From: Desulfobacteraceae bacterium
Lineage (GTDB): Bacteria; Desulfobacterota; DSM-4660; Desulfatiglandales; Desulfatiglandaceae
Assembly: GCA_016844935.1 (NCBI GenBank)
Contig: JAERTK010000218.1
Coordinates: 1 to 42,935 of the forward strand
Direction: 5' to 3'
DNA: 42,935 bases
Shown piece by piece: positions 1-7,866 of this stretch. Below the pieces are notes generated by a model. The model made no database searches and was not told where the DNA came from. It saw only the letters and a program-made list of their open reading frames with translations. A program made the translations under genes and the position numbers. Each line of letters starts with the position of its first letter. The stretch's first letter is position 1.

Positions 1-1167
1 TGCCGCGCAACCGGCCCACATAAAGTAGCCGCCGCCTTTCATGGCGGTTTCTTCAAACCCTTCGACGATATTCCGTCCCGCCGTGGGGCCCTGGGGGTGG
101 CCGTAGATCAAAGAAGATCCGTAGTTGTTAAAGCAAAGGTCTTCGGTCCCCATGGCATCGATGCCGAATTGTTGGGCCATGTACAGGTCGTTGACCACAA
201 AGGGGTTGTGGGTTTTAATGACTTTGATGTCATTGATGGTGAGTCCGGCGTTTTTGAGCGCCATTTGAGCCGCGGGTACGGGGGCTGCCGCCATGTGTCC
301 CGGTTCCGTTCGGGAATAACCGTAAGAGATGACTTGGATGGGAACGGCGGGATCCGCGCTCAATTCTTTTGCTTTTTCCTCGGTGGTGACAATGATGGAG
401 CAGTTGCCGTCCGCCGGAAAGGTCTGGGCGCCAAAAGAAAGTATGCCCCCGGGGATGACGGGCCTCAGTTTTGCGAGACCCTCTTTTGTGGTGGTCATGG
501 GGCCTTCGTCCAGTTCCACCAGCTTGGTCTTTTTCCGGCTTAATTTCACTTCTGCGGGGAACATGTACCGTTTTTGGAAAGCCCGGTCATCGGCCAGGGC
601 TTCCGTGTACTGCTCATACCGCCGGAGCACCAGTTCGTCACACTGCTCTTTGGTAAAACCGCCGGTCTTGCCCACATTTTCAGCCGTCTCGATCATTTTC
701 AACCCCACGTTGGGGTCGCTGTTGAAATTGTCCATGAGCCAGTTTTCGGAAAGGACCTCACCGCCGGGACCGTTCGGGTTGGGCCATACGGTATGGGGGC
801 CGTTGGAGCAGCGGTCGGTCATGAGGGCACAGCAGTTTTTATAGAGCCCCGTTTCGACGCCCATGGCGGCGTTGAAAACGCAGGTGGTGCTGGTGGTGCA
901 GGCCTGGCTGATGGTGACCCCGGGAATATGTCCCGCGCCCATGATGGCAGCGGCCCAGGTGCTGGCATAGAACTGGCTCTTCTGGCTGATGGTGACGCCG
1001 AAAACCAGATAATCGAACATGCCCGCATCCCAGCCCTTCTGGGCCAGCCATCGCTTTTTGGTATTACCGGCCAGAACTATGGAATTTTCGTTGGCCATGC
1101 TCCCCTGCCAACGGGTAAAGGGGGTTGAATAATATCCGCCGAACGGCACAAATGCTTTGGTCAACAT
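1..1167 (-). CDS. Thiolase (acetyl-CoA acetyltransferase family), 3' end beyond window
   Basis: Thiolase-superfamily enzyme, expected to cleave a 3-ketoacyl-CoA with CoA or to run the reverse condensation in the cytoplasm. 389 codons are visible without a stop. All three catalytic elements are present: the nucleophilic Cys at residue 90 (SQACTTSTT), the His at about 357 (YGHPQGPTAGR) and the C-terminal Cys at about 387 (WAGCAA). Only the last few residues are therefore missing. The start is the ATG at 1167, with a GGAGGAG ribosome-binding site a few bases upstream. It is the last visible gene of the minus-strand acyl-CoA cluster, but a 220-bp AT-rich gap with its own promoter-like sequence separates it from the acyl-CoA synthetase, so it may be transcribed separately. 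The sequence does not fix its chain-length specificity. Confidence 0.88.
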   Translation of the reverse strand, partial: MLTKAFVPFGGYYSTPFTRWQGSMANENSIVLAGNTKKRWLAQKGWDAGMFDYLVFGVTISQKSQFYASTWAAAIMGAGHIPGVTISQACTTSTTCVFNAAMGVETGLYKNCCALMTDRCSNGPHTVWPNPNGPGGEVLSENWLMDNFNSDPNVGLKMIETAENVGKTGGFTKEQCDELVLRRYEQYTEALADDRAFQKRYMFPAEVKLSRKKTKLVELDEGPMTTTKEGLAKLRPVIPGGILSFGAQTFPADGNCSIIVTTEEKAKELSADPAVPIQVISYGYSRTEPGHMAAAPVPAAQMALKNAGLTINDIKVIKTHNPFVVNDLYMAQQFGIDAMGTEDLCFNNYGSSLIYGHPQGPTAGRNIVEGFEETAMKGGGYFMWAGCAA

Positions 1168-1234
1168 ACGTTTTCTCCTCCAGTTATTTTGTGCCTATCC
1201 ACAAACGGCCAATTAGCTCGATTTCGGTGTCAGT

Positions 1235-1288
1235 CAAAAATTGTAATCCACAAAATACTACAATGTATTCTTGCGGTTACAATTTTTG
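1235..1288. promoter_or_regulatory. Perfect 12-bp inverted repeat upstream of the thiolase gene
   Basis: CAAAAATTGTAA at 1235-1246 is the exact reverse complement of TTACAATTTTTG at 1277-1288. A smaller repeat, AATAC-6-GTATT, lies inside the 30-bp spacer. The element sits between the acyl-CoA synthetase stop and the thiolase start, downstream (in the sense of thiolase transcription) of a promoter-like sequence. It may be a regulator-binding site or an mRNA hairpin in the thiolase leader. It has no T-run of its own, so a plain terminator is less likely. Confidence 0.5.
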
Positions 1289-1337
1289 CCTTCCTTGAAC
1301 TCGAACAAATTTTCTCGTTTGTGAACAGACACTGTTT

Positions 1338-1367
1338 ATATATTTATATGAAATATTTAATGGTCAA
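1338..1367 (-). promoter_or_regulatory. Candidate sigma-70 promoter for the thiolase gene
   Basis: On the minus strand, TTGACC (1362-1367) is followed after about 18 bases by TATATA-like sequence (about 1338-1343) in a very AT-rich stretch. The exact -10 box is ambiguous because several TATA-like hexamers overlap. It fits the separation of the thiolase gene from the rest of the cluster. Confidence 0.35.
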
Positions 1368-1387
1368 CAACTGACAACTAGCTCTTA

Positions 1388-2968
1388 TCACGAATCACTC
1401 CATTTGCCGTATTTTTCCCTGAGAATACGATGCAGAATTTTTCCCGTGGGTGTTCTCGGCATTTCATCGTCTTTGACAAAATCGATTGTTTTGGGTCGTT
1501 TGAAGCCGGCGATTTTCCCGCGGGAAAACTCCATGATGGCCTTGACCGTATCTTCGCTCTCCTCATAACCATCATTTAAAACCACCACCGCTTTGATGGA
1601 CTCACCCCATTTTTCATCGGGAATACCGATGACGGCGATATCCTTGATGGCTTCGTGGGCGCCCACGGCGCTTTCGATCTCCGATGGGTAAACGTTCTCT
1701 CCCCCGGTGATAATCATGTTCGCTTTCCGGTCCACCAGGGTATAGTATCCGTCTTCGTCCCTTTTAACCATGTCGCCGGCAGACGACCATTCCCCGATAA
1801 AGGCCTCTTTGGTCTTTTCAGGTTCCTTCAGGTATTCTTTAAACAGCATGGGTGTCCGATAAAAAAGTTCCCCTACCTCGCCGTCGGGCACTTCATTCCG
1901 CTCTTCATCCAGGATTTTGATGCGGTCGGTTCCGAAAATTTCCTTGCCAATGGACCCCAGCTTCTTGAACTGGTCCTCGGGCCGGAGCAGGGTCACCAGG
2001 CCCCCTTCGGAACTGCCGTAGGCCTCCCACAGTTCGGCGTTCTTGAAATAGTCCATGATGCCCAACTTAAGATCTTTTCTGGCGGGTGCTGAGGAAATGA
2101 GCAATTGACGGATGGAGGAGACGTCGATATTGTTTTTCACGTCGTCTGGAAGTCCCAGCATCATGATGTAATGGGTGGGCACCAGAGAGGTGAAGGTGAT
2201 TTTGTACTCTTCGATGGTTTTGAGGAGATCTTCCGGATCAAAGCTGACCATGTTGTACACAAAAACCGGGGCGGAGACCAGCGTGTAGGGGAAGGAGTAA
2301 AAGATGGAGTTCACATGGCACATGGGCATGACCAGCATTACTTTATCGTTAGGCCGTACCCCCATGTTGATATCGTTTAAATAGTACTGGCTCACGTTGG
2401 ACTCATGGGTTCTCATGACCCCTTTGGGCCTGCCGGTGGTTCCGGAGGTGTACATGATGCACCAGATATCGGCGCTGTCCACCATGAGATCCGGTTCTTC
2501 CGGAGAGGCGTTGGCAAGGAAGTCTTCGTAACCCACGTAACCATCCGGTACTGGCCCGTCCCCCATGTAAATGTAGCCGTTTTCAGGGATCGGCAGATTT
2601 TCCCGGATGCTGTCAATGAGTTCCACAAAAGGCGCTTCCACCACAATGGCTTTGCATTCGGAATGGTTGACGATGTATTCAACGTCAGGGCCCCCCAGTC
2701 GAAACATGATGGGAACCACCATCTGGCCACCTTTGGCGCAGCCGGCGTAAACGTCCATCCACTCTCCACGGTTGTATGCGATAATGGCGAAAGTATCCTG
2801 ATGTCCGACGCCAATACCGTGAAGACCGTTGGCGAACCGGCAGGATCTTTCATTCCATTCTTTAAAGGTGAATTCCTGAGATTTATCCTGCCATCCCAGC
2901 TTGTCAGGATAATTAAGGGCATTCATTTTCAACATGGTACCCGCGTGCATCCATTTGCTTACATTCAT
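1388..2968 (-). CDS. AMP-forming acyl-CoA synthetase (class I adenylate-forming ligase)
   Basis: Cytoplasmic ligase that activates a carboxylic acid to its CoA thioester through an acyl-adenylate. The P-loop YTSGTTGRPKG lies at residues 173-183, and the C-terminal catalytic lysine is in RTPTGKILHR near residue 510. The length, 526 aa, is normal for the fatty-acid/crotonobetaine/aromatic-acid ligase group. Two ATGs lie close together at 2974 and 2968. The GGGAGG ribosome-binding site directly abuts the first, so the second, with about 6 bases of spacing, is the better start. It follows the activase gene after 105 bp in the same orientation. It may activate the acid whose 2-hydroxyacyl-CoA form the neighbouring dehydratase uses, but the acid cannot be told from the sequence. 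Confidence 0.87.
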   Translation of the reverse strand: MNVSKWMHAGTMLKMNALNYPDKLGWQDKSQEFTFKEWNERSCRFANGLHGIGVGHQDTFAIIAYNRGEWMDVYAGCAKGGQMVVPIMFRLGGPDVEYIVNHSECKAIVVEAPFVELIDSIRENLPIPENGYIYMGDGPVPDGYVGYEDFLANASPEEPDLMVDSADIWCIMYTSGTTGRPKGVMRTHESNVSQYYLNDINMGVRPNDKVMLVMPMCHVNSIFYSFPYTLVSAPVFVYNMVSFDPEDLLKTIEEYKITFTSLVPTHYIMMLGLPDDVKNNIDVSSIRQLLISSAPARKDLKLGIMDYFKNAELWEAYGSSEGGLVTLLRPEDQFKKLGSIGKEIFGTDRIKILDEERNEVPDGEVGELFYRTPMLFKEYLKEPEKTKEAFIGEWSSAGDMVKRDEDGYYTLVDRKANMIITGGENVYPSEIESAVGAHEAIKDIAVIGIPDEKWGESIKAVVVLNDGYEESEDTVKAIMEFSRGKIAGFKRPKTIDFVKDDEMPRTPTGKILHRILREKYGKWSDS

Positions 2969-3073
2969 GATCATCCCTCCCCTGATTGCGGACTGCGGAT
3001 TCTGGATCTTTGCTCTAGTGGCCGCATTCCGGAAATTATCGTTATTGGTTACTTTGGGTTGTGCAAACCCCTG

Positions 3074-3847
3074 CTAATTTTCCATGGCAAAAAGCGCTGC
3101 GCCTACGGCACCGGTTAATTGGGGGTATTCGGGCACCAGGATCCTTTTTCCGGTGGTTTCTTCCACCATTTCAATGAGATACGGGTTGTGGGCCACCACA
3201 CCCCCGGTCATGGCCACCTTTTGGGTCAGTGAATCCATTTCAAGAACCCGTTTGATGACCGAATAAAAAAGCCCCTTGACAATGGCGGCAACCGTCTTCC
3301 CCTGCCTGATTTTTTCCAGCACTTCAGTCCCTGAAAAAACCGTACAATAACTCCCCAATTCCACCATTTCTTCCGATTGGCGGGCAAAATCGTCCATTTT
3401 TTCCAGGGGAATGTCCAGACGCATGGCCATCTCTTCCAGGAATGCCCCGGTTCCGGCGGCGCATTTCCGGTTCATTTTGAAATTGAGACGCCGTCCCCTT
3501 TCGTCCACCTTGATGATTTTGTTGTCCTGCCCGCCAATATCAATGATGGTCATGGCCACAGGGAAATAGTGGAAACACCCCTTGGCATGACACCCGATCT
3601 CTGTTTTGGTGTCCGTACTGAACGAAACATTTTTTCTGCCATAACCGGTGGAAACACAACCGGCCACATCTTTCCTCGCAGCGCCGGCCATCTCCAGGGA
3701 TTCGGCTAAACCCATGTCAGCGGTTTTGCCGAAATCCGTCCCCGATTTCCGGACCGAATGACCGATAAGCTCTTTATCCCCGCTTAGAATAGCGACCTTG
3801 GTGCGGGAGGCGCCGATATCGACGCCTGCATACAATTTACGACCCAT
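3074..3847 (-). CDS. 2-hydroxyacyl-CoA dehydratase activase (HgdC/BcrAD/BadFG ATPase family)
   Basis: ASKHA-fold ATPase, 257 aa. In this family a homodimer bridged by one [4Fe-4S] cluster uses ATP hydrolysis to inject a low-potential electron into the partner dehydratase or reductase. Visible elements are the phosphate-binding loop DIGASRTK (10-17), a second motif IGGQD (104-108), and the two cluster-ligand cysteines Cys129 (KCAAGTGAF) and Cys168 (GSYCTVFSGTE), spaced as in HgdC. It lies 11 bp downstream of the dehydratase-like gene, which is its obvious partner. E. coli YjiL, the activator paired with YjiM, has a very similar size and arrangement. Confidence 0.9.
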   Translation of the reverse strand: MGRKLYAGVDIGASRTKVAILSGDKELIGHSVRKSGTDFGKTADMGLAESLEMAGAARKDVAGCVSTGYGRKNVSFSTDTKTEIGCHAKGCFHYFPVAMTIIDIGGQDNKIIKVDERGRRLNFKMNRKCAAGTGAFLEEMAMRLDIPLEKMDDFARQSEEMVELGSYCTVFSGTEVLEKIRQGKTVAAIVKGLFYSVIKRVLEMDSLTQKVAMTGGVVAHNPYLIEMVEETTGKRILVPEYPQLTGAVGAALFAMEN

Positions 3848-3858
3848 TTTCTCTGATG

Positions 3859-5097
3859 TTATTCTTCCAGCTGTTCAATGAAGGCTTCAATATTGGTCTT
3901 GGCCTGTTCCTCGGAGTAGCACCTGAGATCACACAGATCCCCGTCGATGGTGAGGGTCGGCACCCCCAGTTTCCGGCTCAACCGCTCGGGCATGCCGTAA
4001 CGGTTGTTGGAATTGTTGGGGCAGGTCTTTGCGTCATGAAAGAAAATGCCGTCAAAATGGTATTTTTCGAAGCAATCGGTAATGTACTGTTCCTTAAAGG
4101 GCTCGTCCCTCACGATAAAAAGTTCGGTGTAAGCCCGGCCCATGCTCTCGAAAGGGGCTGCCGGATCCAGCTGATCAAATATCCAGCTGTTGCAGTAGGT
4201 GGACGCCACCACGCAGGTGTTGAGCGATGCAAATTGATCCGAGAGGGGCCGTAGTTTTCCCCAGATGGGCATCCCTTCCCAGTAGATTCGGTGCTTTTCA
4301 CCTTCCACGGCGGCCACACCGTCCTTGATCCGTTGCTGCAGTTCCGGCAGCAGAAGCTCGTAATAGTCCACCGCTTCCTTTGTACCCCGGGCCACCACGG
4401 CAGGTCCCATGTGAATGGTGGCGTCAAAAAAAGTCCAGGGAGAGGGAACAGCCCCCGCCGACTCAAGGCAGGCGCGCCAGAGCTCGGAGGTTCGCCTGGA
4501 ATAGCTAAGAACTTCTTTAAACCGGTCCATGTCCAGCTTCTCTCCGGTCACGGCCTCCAGTTGGGGGACCATATCCTCGATCTGGCTGCCGATGTCCTGG
4601 ATCTGAACCGAGCCGATGTCACCGATATCCCGGTGGGTATGAACTCCCACCAGCGGTACCTTCAGCTCCCTGGCATACCACGAAAACCAGTCCTGAACAT
4701 CACGGCACTGGTTGGTGTTGAACACCAGCACATCGGGTTTGGGCACCGATTCAATATTGTAAACCTTGGTGAGCGGGCTTTTTTTCCGCAGATAGCTTCC
4801 CACATCTGATGTGAGATAAGAGCAGATGTCAGGGGAGTACCCCAGCGCATTGGCATAGGGAATCAGCTCCGTGGACATGCGGGTGGCTCCCAGCATGGCG
4901 CCATGATTCTCGGGAAAATAGACCAGAAATCCCATTCCCCGCAGCAGTTCCGCCGGACCCACACTGGTGCACCATGCGATTTTTCGGGTGCCGGACCGTA
5001 CCGCCTCATCCAGTTCAAAAAAATGGTCTGCCATGAGCTTTTTGCACGCTTTGGCCGCCGCGATCTTCTTGAATGCACCGTTGTCTTGTTCCGTCAT
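3859..5097 (-). CDS. 2-hydroxyacyl-CoA dehydratase D-family subunit (HgdB/BcrC/YjiM-like)
   Basis: 412-aa iron-sulfur protein of the benzoyl-CoA reductase/2-hydroxyglutaryl-CoA dehydratase superfamily. The N-terminal WCTSVGPAELLRGMG block (Cys43), Cys92 (DICSY) and Cys131 (NQCRD) match the usual three cluster ligands. Further cysteines occur in KTCP (359) and DGDLCDLRC (389, 393). Classical dehydratases need two homologous subunits, but only one is encoded here, next to a single activase. That resembles the YjiM/YjiL and double-cubane-cluster protein pairs, which work as homodimers. It could dehydrate a 2-hydroxyacyl-CoA, or be a double-cubane reductase with another substrate; sequence alone does not decide. 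It is 13 bp downstream of the FAD/Fe-S oxidoreductase gene and so probably co-transcribed with it. Confidence 0.87.
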   Translation of the reverse strand: MTEQDNGAFKKIAAAKACKKLMADHFFELDEAVRSGTRKIAWCTSVGPAELLRGMGFLVYFPENHGAMLGATRMSTELIPYANALGYSPDICSYLTSDVGSYLRKKSPLTKVYNIESVPKPDVLVFNTNQCRDVQDWFSWYARELKVPLVGVHTHRDIGDIGSVQIQDIGSQIEDMVPQLEAVTGEKLDMDRFKEVLSYSRRTSELWRACLESAGAVPSPWTFFDATIHMGPAVVARGTKEAVDYYELLLPELQQRIKDGVAAVEGEKHRIYWEGMPIWGKLRPLSDQFASLNTCVVASTYCNSWIFDQLDPAAPFESMGRAYTELFIVRDEPFKEQYITDCFEKYHFDGIFFHDAKTCPNNSNNRYGMPERLSRKLGVPTLTIDGDLCDLRCYSEEQAKTNIEAFIEQLEE

Positions 5098-5110
5098 GGG
5101 ATCTTTCTCC

Positions 5111-7711
5111 CTATTGATCCAGCGCTTTTGCCACCATCTCGGTGATATCCATCACCTTCATCTTGCCCCGTTCTTTTTTGGGGATGGCTTTGACGCCCTT
5201 TTTCAGATTGTCTTTACAGGCGGCGCAACCGGAGACAATGATGTCCGCCCCCGCCGCCATGGCATCCCGAACCCTTTCCGCGGCCATGGCCACCGCCAGA
5301 TCCGGATCGTTGGCTTGCATGCCGCCGCCGGCACCGCAGCAACGGGCTTTCAGCCTGTTGCGGGCCATCTCCACGTATTCCGCCCCCGGCACGCTTTTTA
5401 TGATATTGCGGGGTTCTTCAAAAATCTTGAAGGCCCGGCCCAGGTCGCAGGGATCGTGATAGGTCACTTTCTTGCCCAAATCCCCTTTCAGCTTTATGCG
5501 CCCGTCGTTGATCAATTTTTCGAGATAATGGACCGAGTGATAGATCTGGACGCCCAAATCCCCAATTTCGGGATAGAGTTTGGCAAAAGTCTTGTAACAG
5601 CCGGCACAGGGCGTGACCAACTCTTTGGCGCCCGTGGCCTTGATTTTGTTGATGAGCATCTCCCCGTTGGCTTTGAACCCTTCACGGTCTCCCAGGAGAA
5701 ACAGCGGGAACCCGCAGCAGGTCTCGTCGGTGGCCAGTGTGGTGTAGTCCACCCCTGCCGCATCCAGGGGTTTAATCAGGCTGGGGACCATTTTCATGTC
5801 CAGATAGCTGGGCACGCACCCCATGAACAGCAGGGTTTCTGCCTGGGGTTTAAGCTCCGCGCTTTCCGCCAGTTTCTTGAGGGCGGGCGGATAGATGTCG
5901 ATCCGGTCTTTCTGGGCGCTGGCGTATACGTTGCCCGTTTTGCTGATGTTATCCTGGACCGAAAGCGCCGATTCGGGCGCCAGACCATCTTCGTATAGTT
6001 TTTCACGGACGCTTTCGACAATTTCGTCCACCTTCACCTGGGCCGGACAGAAATAGGTACAGGACTGGCAGGTGGCGCAGGTATAAAAGGACTCAACAAA
6101 TTCCTTACTGGGTTCCATGGTGCCGTTTAAATAATTGAAAGCCAGCACATTACGGCCCCTGGCGTTCTTGCTTTCCCTGTGGGTGATGCTGAAGGTGGGG
6201 CACCCCAGGCGGCAGAAGCCGCAGCAGATGCAGGCCAGAAGTTCGTCATCAATGCGTTTACCAAAGGAATTGACCCCTTCCGGATGGTCGATGAGCGGTT
6301 GAAAGGCAAAATGGTCGTAAATGTCGGTTTTCTTCTTCTCAAGCCCCATCTTACCCGGATTCAGGATATTGTCGGGATCAAGGGCTTTTTTGATGGACCG
6401 CATGACGTCCAGGGCTGGCCCCAGCTGTTTTTCGATGTAAGGGGCCCGGGCCAGGCCCGTTCCGTGTTCGGCGGTGATGGTGCCCCCCATTTCAAGGGCC
6501 AGGTCGGCCAGTTCGTCGGCAGCGGGCCGTAACCGATCCCATTCATCCTTGCTCCGCATGTCGGTGACCATGGTGGTATGGACATTTCCGTCGCCGATGT
6601 GGCCGAAGGTGGTCATCAAAAGATCATATTTCTGGGATATTTCCTGGGCCCGTTTGATGACTTCCGGAATCTTGGTGGGGGGGATGCCCAGGTCTTCTGA
6701 AATGGCCACCAGCCGGTTCCCCGGTTTGATTCGGGATAGCGTCGGCACCAGTTTTCCCCGGGCCGCCATGATTTCTTCTGCTTTTAGCGGATCATCGGAC
6801 CAGGTAAACTCCTTGACTTGGTGTTTCCTGCAGATTTCGTTGATCCGTTCCATGTCTTTGACAACGGTTTCCTTGACCCCGTCCGACTCAATAATCAGCA
6901 TGGCCTCGATGCCTGTAATATCCCGTTCAATGGCTTTTTCCACCACTTTCAGGCTGTATTTGTCGAGAATTTCGCAGGCGGTGAGCTGAATACCGCTCCC
7001 GATGATGTCGGTGACGGCGGCGCCCGCTGCAAACAGGTCGTCAAAAATGGCCAGGGCCAGGGCATTGTATTCCGGGAGGACCTGAATTTTGACCGTAATC
7101 TCCGTGATGACCCCCAGGGTTCCCTCGGCACTGGCGAAGACCCGGTTGAGATCATAACCAAACGCGGACTTGGGGGTTTTAAATCCGGTGTCGATGACGG
7201 TGCCATCCGCCATAACCACCTTGAGATCCTTCACATAATCCCTTGCGGTTCCGTATTTCACCGCCCGGTGACCGCTGGCGTTGGTGGACATCATGCCCCC
7301 GATGGTGGCGATGGCCTCACTGCCGGGGTTAGGGGGGAACATGAGGTTCTGTTTCCCCAGTTCAGTGTTCAGTTGAAGGCAGATGACGCCCGGTTCCACC
7401 CGGGCATAGAAGTTGTCTTTGTCGATTTCCAAGATGTTGTTCATACGGTGAAGGTCCAGGAGGATGCCCCCTTCAACGGGTAAAGACGCTCCGGTGGTGG
7501 CGGTTCCGGAACCCTGCACAGTCACCGGAATCTTTTTCTCATTGGCCAGCCGCATGATGGCGGAGACCTGATCCGTGGTATAGGCAAAGACCACCGCGTC
7601 AGGAACCCCCTCGTGCACGGAAAGATCCCGAGAGTAACTCAAGCATTCGACGCGATCATCAAATACGTTTTCCTGGCCAACAATTTCCATCAGTTCGGGT
7701 GTGATATCCAT
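5111..7711 (-). CDS. FAD-linked 2-hydroxyacid dehydrogenase fused to Fe-S/CCG module
   Basis: 866-aa fusion of a GlcD/D-lactate-dehydrogenase-type flavoprotein with a GlcF/HdrD-type iron-sulfur module. The FAD-binding domain spans about 35-210 (GSGTATTG at 68-75, NPGSEAIATIGG at 128-139). The oxidase C-domain spans about 215-455, with HIGDGNVH (371-378) and EHGTG (415-419). Two [4Fe-4S] motifs, CICCGFCRLGCP (494-505) and CATCQSCTYFCP (545-556), are followed by two CCG domains (ETCCG at about 663-667, CCGAGGG at 791-797). Fusions of this type are common in anaerobes, where they oxidise D-lactate, glycolate or 2-hydroxyglutarate-like acids and pass electrons to menaquinone or redox partners. 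Beside a 2-hydroxyacyl-CoA dehydratase, a 2-hydroxy acid is a sensible substrate. The start follows AGGAGG with 7 bases of spacing. Confidence 0.9.
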   Translation of the reverse strand: MDITPELMEIVGQENVFDDRVECLSYSRDLSVHEGVPDAVVFAYTTDQVSAIMRLANEKKIPVTVQGSGTATTGASLPVEGGILLDLHRMNNILEIDKDNFYARVEPGVICLQLNTELGKQNLMFPPNPGSEAIATIGGMMSTNASGHRAVKYGTARDYVKDLKVVMADGTVIDTGFKTPKSAFGYDLNRVFASAEGTLGVITEITVKIQVLPEYNALALAIFDDLFAAGAAVTDIIGSGIQLTACEILDKYSLKVVEKAIERDITGIEAMLIIESDGVKETVVKDMERINEICRKHQVKEFTWSDDPLKAEEIMAARGKLVPTLSRIKPGNRLVAISEDLGIPPTKIPEVIKRAQEISQKYDLLMTTFGHIGDGNVHTTMVTDMRSKDEWDRLRPAADELADLALEMGGTITAEHGTGLARAPYIEKQLGPALDVMRSIKKALDPDNILNPGKMGLEKKKTDIYDHFAFQPLIDHPEGVNSFGKRIDDELLACICCGFCRLGCPTFSITHRESKNARGRNVLAFNYLNGTMEPSKEFVESFYTCATCQSCTYFCPAQVKVDEIVESVREKLYEDGLAPESALSVQDNISKTGNVYASAQKDRIDIYPPALKKLAESAELKPQAETLLFMGCVPSYLDMKMVPSLIKPLDAAGVDYTTLATDETCCGFPLFLLGDREGFKANGEMLINKIKATGAKELVTPCAGCYKTFAKLYPEIGDLGVQIYHSVHYLEKLINDGRIKLKGDLGKKVTYHDPCDLGRAFKIFEEPRNIIKSVPGAEYVEMARNRLKARCCGAGGGMQANDPDLAVAMAAERVRDAMAAGADIIVSGCAACKDNLKKGVKAIPKKERGKMKVMDITEMVAKALDQ

Positions 7712-7866
7712 TTCATGACCTCCTGTAAATGTTTATCCTGAAATAGCGGTTGTCATCTTTTCCATGAAGTGAAAGCAGAAATTTCTGACGGCTATGATTT
7801 AGCTACAATGTAACTAAATACCAACGGTTCGAATGATTGTCAAGGCAAAAGAGAAACCCCCGGATT

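Noticed and set aside
4967..5998. Long plus-strand open frame (343 codons) opposite the dehydratase and FAD/Fe-S genes
   Set aside because: It is antisense to two strongly supported genes, has no ribosome-binding site or domain, and its composition mirrors the opposite strand.
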